Shown: one piece after another, positions 6,692 through 8,276 of the stretch
Position numbering within the stretch: the first letter of the stretch is position 1
Layout: each line of letters opens with the position of its first letter
Source: CBDUBS01 sp965365445
GTDB taxonomy: Bacteria > Bacteroidota > Rhodothermia > Rhodothermales > DASSAV01
Direction of reading: 5' to 3'
DNA: 8,276 nucleotides
Assembly (NCBI GenBank): GCA_965365445.1
Contig: CBDUBS010000165.1
Location: forward strand, 1-8,276
Notes under the pieces: model-generated
The model's database searches: none
Told to the model about the DNA's origin: nothing
Seen by the model: the letters and a program-made list of their open reading frames with translations, nothing else
Position numbers and translations under genes: made by a program

Positions 6692-7287
6692 TCGCCGTTG
6701 CCCATCCACTGATCGGCTTCTGCAAGCAGTTCGTTCTGGTGCCGGTGCAGCAGCCGGGCTACGATGCTGCCCAGCGTCCGGGAGGCGCTGCCGCGCGGCC
6801 GGCTCGCCACCAGCGACAGGATGAGCTCCGCGCCATCCCCGAGCGCCTGGGTCGCCTCGGTGAGCGCAAACCACCAGTAGCGCTCCGAAGGAGCGTTAGC
6901 AGGCTCCGGCGGGCTCAGATCGACCACGCGCGAGGCGCCCGCATTGAGCGACTCCCGAAGTGCGGCGCTTACTTCCTCCAGCGTTGCAATCATGCCGCCG
7001 AGCTTTTCCCGCTGGGCCAGCGAGATGGCGGCGTCGAGCACCTGCCGTTCCACCGCCTGCGCTCGGGCGAGCACTTTCAGCGCCGCCACGAGCACGGACT
7101 GGTAAGCAAGGCCCTCGGGCTGTTCCCCGGCCGCCAGCGAACGGATGCGTTCCACATAAGGGGCCGGGGGGCCCTCGCTCCATGGAGCGGTTTCGTCAGG
7201 ACGGGCGTTCGGTGCGCGCACTTTACCGAGCACGCGCGCGCGCCTCATCCGCGAAGTATTCTGCCCGGCATCGAGGGCTTTGGCCAT
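6688..7287 (-). CDS. Hypothetical helical protein, 199 residues
   Basis: Not recognised. The first ~45 residues are basic and Pro-rich and probably disordered (RRARVLGKVRAPNAR, then SEGPPAP). The rest is predicted to be mainly alpha-helical: helices at about 44-56, 62-92 (LVAALKVLARAQAVERQVLDA), 95-117, 135-165 (YWWFALTEATQALGDGAELIL) and 170-195, broken by a Pro-rich loop near 122-133. No signal peptide, transmembrane segment or catalytic motif is visible. The ATG at 7285-7287 is the first after an AT-rich leader; Met14 is a possible alternative start. It overlaps the downstream 128-residue gene by 4 bp, so the two form a unit. It is the first gene after the likely promoter gap at 7288-7360. 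A structural or adaptor role would fit the helical composition, but nothing in the sequence points to a specific one. Confidence 0.75.
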   Translation of the reverse strand: MAKALDAGQNTSRMRRARVLGKVRAPNARPDETAPWSEGPPAPYVERIRSLAAGEQPEGLAYQSVLVAALKVLARAQAVERQVLDAAISLAQREKLGGMIATLEEVSAALRESLNAGASRVVDLSPPEPANAPSERYWWFALTEATQALGDGAELILSLVASRPRGSASRTLGSIVARLLHRHQNELLAEADQWMGNGE

Positions 7288-7315
7288 AAACGGTTAAAAT
7301 AATCAATAAAGCCTG
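7288..7315 (-). promoter_or_regulatory. AT-rich leader, candidate promoter
   Basis: This is the only clearly AT-rich stretch in the right half of the window, directly before the 199-residue gene. The minus strand reads TTTATTGATTATTTTAACC. TATTTTAA matches 6 of 8 positions of the Bacteroidota -7 element TAnnTTTG, but it is so close to the ATG that the transcript would be nearly leaderless. A start elsewhere, or AT-richness simply favouring open mRNA at the ribosome site, is equally possible. Confidence 0.25.
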
Positions 7316-7331
7316 AACGGGGAACTCCAAC

Positions 7332-7349
7332 CACCGGGGAGAGCCGGTG
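7332..7349 (-). terminator. Small GC hairpin downstream of the DUF2520 gene
   Basis: A perfect 6-bp stem, CACCGG (7332-7337) with CCGGTG (7344-7349), closes a 6-nt loop, 11 bp after the stop codon of the minus-strand gene at 7361. No T-tract follows on either strand. Its position between two co-directional genes fits a weak terminator or 3'-end stabiliser. Confidence 0.35.
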
Positions 7350-7360
7350 TTCCGATCTTG

Positions 7361-8276
7361 CTACGGCCCGGGGGGCGGTTCGAGCGCCCTCCTCACGGCT
7401 GAAGCGCCTTCAGGCGTCAGGCGGCCGCTTTCCTCGGCCAACCGGCACGTTTCCCCGGCCAGCGCCCTGTACAGTGACGCCAGATGCGGCAGGTGGTCGG
7501 CCAGCGCGGCCAGATGAAGGGCCACCGTCGAGGCGTCGCCGCGAACGATGGGACCGGTAAGCGCGGCGGCGGGAGGGTTGCGGAACAGATTCTCCATGGT
7601 TTGCTGCACGAGGGGCTTCAGCAAACCGGCTCGCTCGTCGGGAGAGAGGCCGATGGATGCCGTAACTTCGTCCACCGCGGCAAACAGGGTAACCAGAAAG
7701 TTGGAAGCCATAGACCCGGCCAGGTGGTACCGTGTGCGAGCCCCGGCCGGAATGACGACAGCCCGAAGTCCGAGGCCCTCGGCCATCCGGCGCCCGGCGG
7801 CCACCGCTTCCTCGGAGCCTTCCAGCCCGACCATCACGCCTTCAAAAGCCCCGGCCGTGCTTCCCGGCGGAAACGTCTGCATGGGGTGAAACCCGAGCAC
7901 CGCAGCGCCCACCTCCCGCAGCGGGTCCAGCACGTCGGCGCCGAGAGCGCCCGAGGTGTGCGCCGCTACACAACCTGCCCAGGGATACGGCCTGCGGGCC
8001 AGATCGGCGGCCAGACCGGGCAGCGCCCGGTCCGGAACGCAGCAAAACAGCCACTCGATGCCGGCGAACAGGTAGAACGCGAGCGGGCCGCGGAGCTCGT
8101 AGGCGTCGCGGTACGGCAGCCCCCCGCGCAGGATCACCGATCCGTTCACGGCGAAGATCGCCTGGTCGAAGCCGAGCGGCCACCAGAGCGTCATCAGCAG
8201 CGCGACCGCCGCGAGCAGCACGAACGCCGCGAGGGCAGCGGTCCGCAGGCGCGCCCACGTGCGCCGCCGGTTGCCG
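7361..8276 (-). CDS. Chimeric ORF: membrane glycosyltransferase start fused to DUF2520 protein, 5'-partial
   Basis: The frame runs off the right edge; a GTG at 8219-8221 is an internal possibility, and residues below are numbered from it. Residues 60-286 are a DUF2520/Rossmann-like protein of the kind related to NADP-dependent oxidoreductases: VPDRALPGLAADLA (62-75), AHTSGAL (87-93), GFHPMQTFPP (110-119), TRYHLAGSMASNFLVTL (163-179) and LTGPIVRGD (221-229). The normal N-terminus of this family, about 60 residues with a GxGxxG nucleotide-binding loop, is absent. In its place residues 1-59, plus 18 codons further upstream, read as a different protein: a basic stretch, a hydrophobic helix, then GFDQAIF...GSVILRGGLPYRDAYELRGPLAFYLFAG. 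That pattern is the N-terminal membrane and catalytic-Asp region of ArnT/PMT-like glycosyltransferases. The two parts meet in frame at about 8042-8050. Neither half could do its usual job: the dehydrogenase lacks its cofactor site and the transferase lacks almost everything. A genuine fusion is possible, but a chimeric join is more likely. Confidence 0.75.
   Translation of the reverse strand, partial: GNRRRTWARLRTAALAAFVLLAAVALLMTLWWPLGFDQAIFAVNGSVILRGGLPYRDAYELRGPLAFYLFAGIEWLFCCVPDRALPGLAADLARRPYPWAGCVAAHTSGALGADVLDPLREVGAAVLGFHPMQTFPPGSTAGAFEGVMVGLEGSEEAVAAGRRMAEGLGLRAVVIPAGARTRYHLAGSMASNFLVTLFAAVDEVTASIGLSPDERAGLLKPLVQQTMENLFRNPPAAALTGPIVRGDASTVALHLAALADHLPHLASLYRALAGETCRLAEESGRLTPEGASAVRRALEPPPGP
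8048..8276 (-). other. Foreign-looking segment: N-terminal fragment of a PMT/ArnT-like membrane glycosyltransferase
   Basis: This is the part of the chimeric ORF that does not belong to DUF2520. It encodes 76 codons with one clear transmembrane helix (LAAFVLLAAVALLMTLWWPL), an Asp in GFDQ at the expected position after the first membrane helix, and GGLPYRDAYELRGPLAFY, a recurring motif of lipid-linked-sugar transferases of the GT-C fold. Only 2 of 76 codons end in A or T, against 9 of the first 32 codons after the join. The neighbouring genes use A/T-ending codons freely, so this segment differs from the rest of the window. Confidence 0.65.

Noticed and set aside
6692..6874. N-terminal extension of the 128-residue protein
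   Set aside because: Composition is Arg/Ala/Pro/His-rich shadow sequence inside the upstream gene. The ATGA overlap at 6688-6691 gives a better start.
6305..7287. Toxin-antitoxin pair
   Set aside because: The overlap and small size invite the idea, but neither protein shows a toxin fold motif or a DNA-binding antitoxin motif, and 199 plus 128 residues is larger than typical.

Overview
This is a high-GC bacterial chromosomal window with tightly packed genes. Several features point to the Rhodothermota/Bacteroidota side of the tree, probably a Rhodothermales-like marine or halophilic bacterium: Shine-Dalgarno sequences are almost absent, the lipoproteins are small, one lipoprotein resembles DUF5715, the sulfatase is arylsulfatase A-like, and a DUF2520 (Rossmann-like) protein is present. 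The assignment is an inference from protein style, not from a marker phylogeny.

Layout from left to right. Positions 1-1259 (+) hold the C-terminal ~80% of a sulfatase whose start lies outside the window. It converges, with 4 bp between stops, on a complete Uup-type ABC-F ATPase (1264-3141, -). A 154-bp divergent gap separates this from a predicted lipoprotein with an M15-like/DUF5715 carboxypeptidase signature (3296-4123, +). That gene abuts, stop to stop with 0 bp between, a minus-strand small lipoprotein of unknown function (4124-4534, -), which lies downstream of lysS, class II lysyl-tRNA synthetase (4594-6165, -). Upstream of lysS is a 139-bp leader with a strong hairpin and two near-identical 14-bp direct repeats. 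Two small uncharacterised proteins follow, overlapping by 4 bp (6305-6691 and 6688-7287, both -). After a 73-bp AT-rich gap, a minus-strand ORF runs off the right edge (7361-8276).

Most of the window is housekeeping: translation (LysRS, ABC-F), envelope (two lipoproteins, the peptidase-like protein) and catabolism or scavenging (sulfatase). No defence system, mobile element, CRISPR array or RNA gene is visible. The most unusual object is the right-edge ORF. Its C-terminal ~228 residues are a DUF2520 dehydrogenase-like protein lacking its NAD(P)-binding N-terminus. In place of that N-terminus, in frame, is the start of a polytopic membrane glycosyltransferase. Third-codon-position composition changes abruptly exactly at the join (about 8045). 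This is either a real recombination/fusion or, more probably, a chimeric assembly join. I see no convincing new biological system; the two-gene unknown operon and the lysS leader repeats are the other points worth checking.
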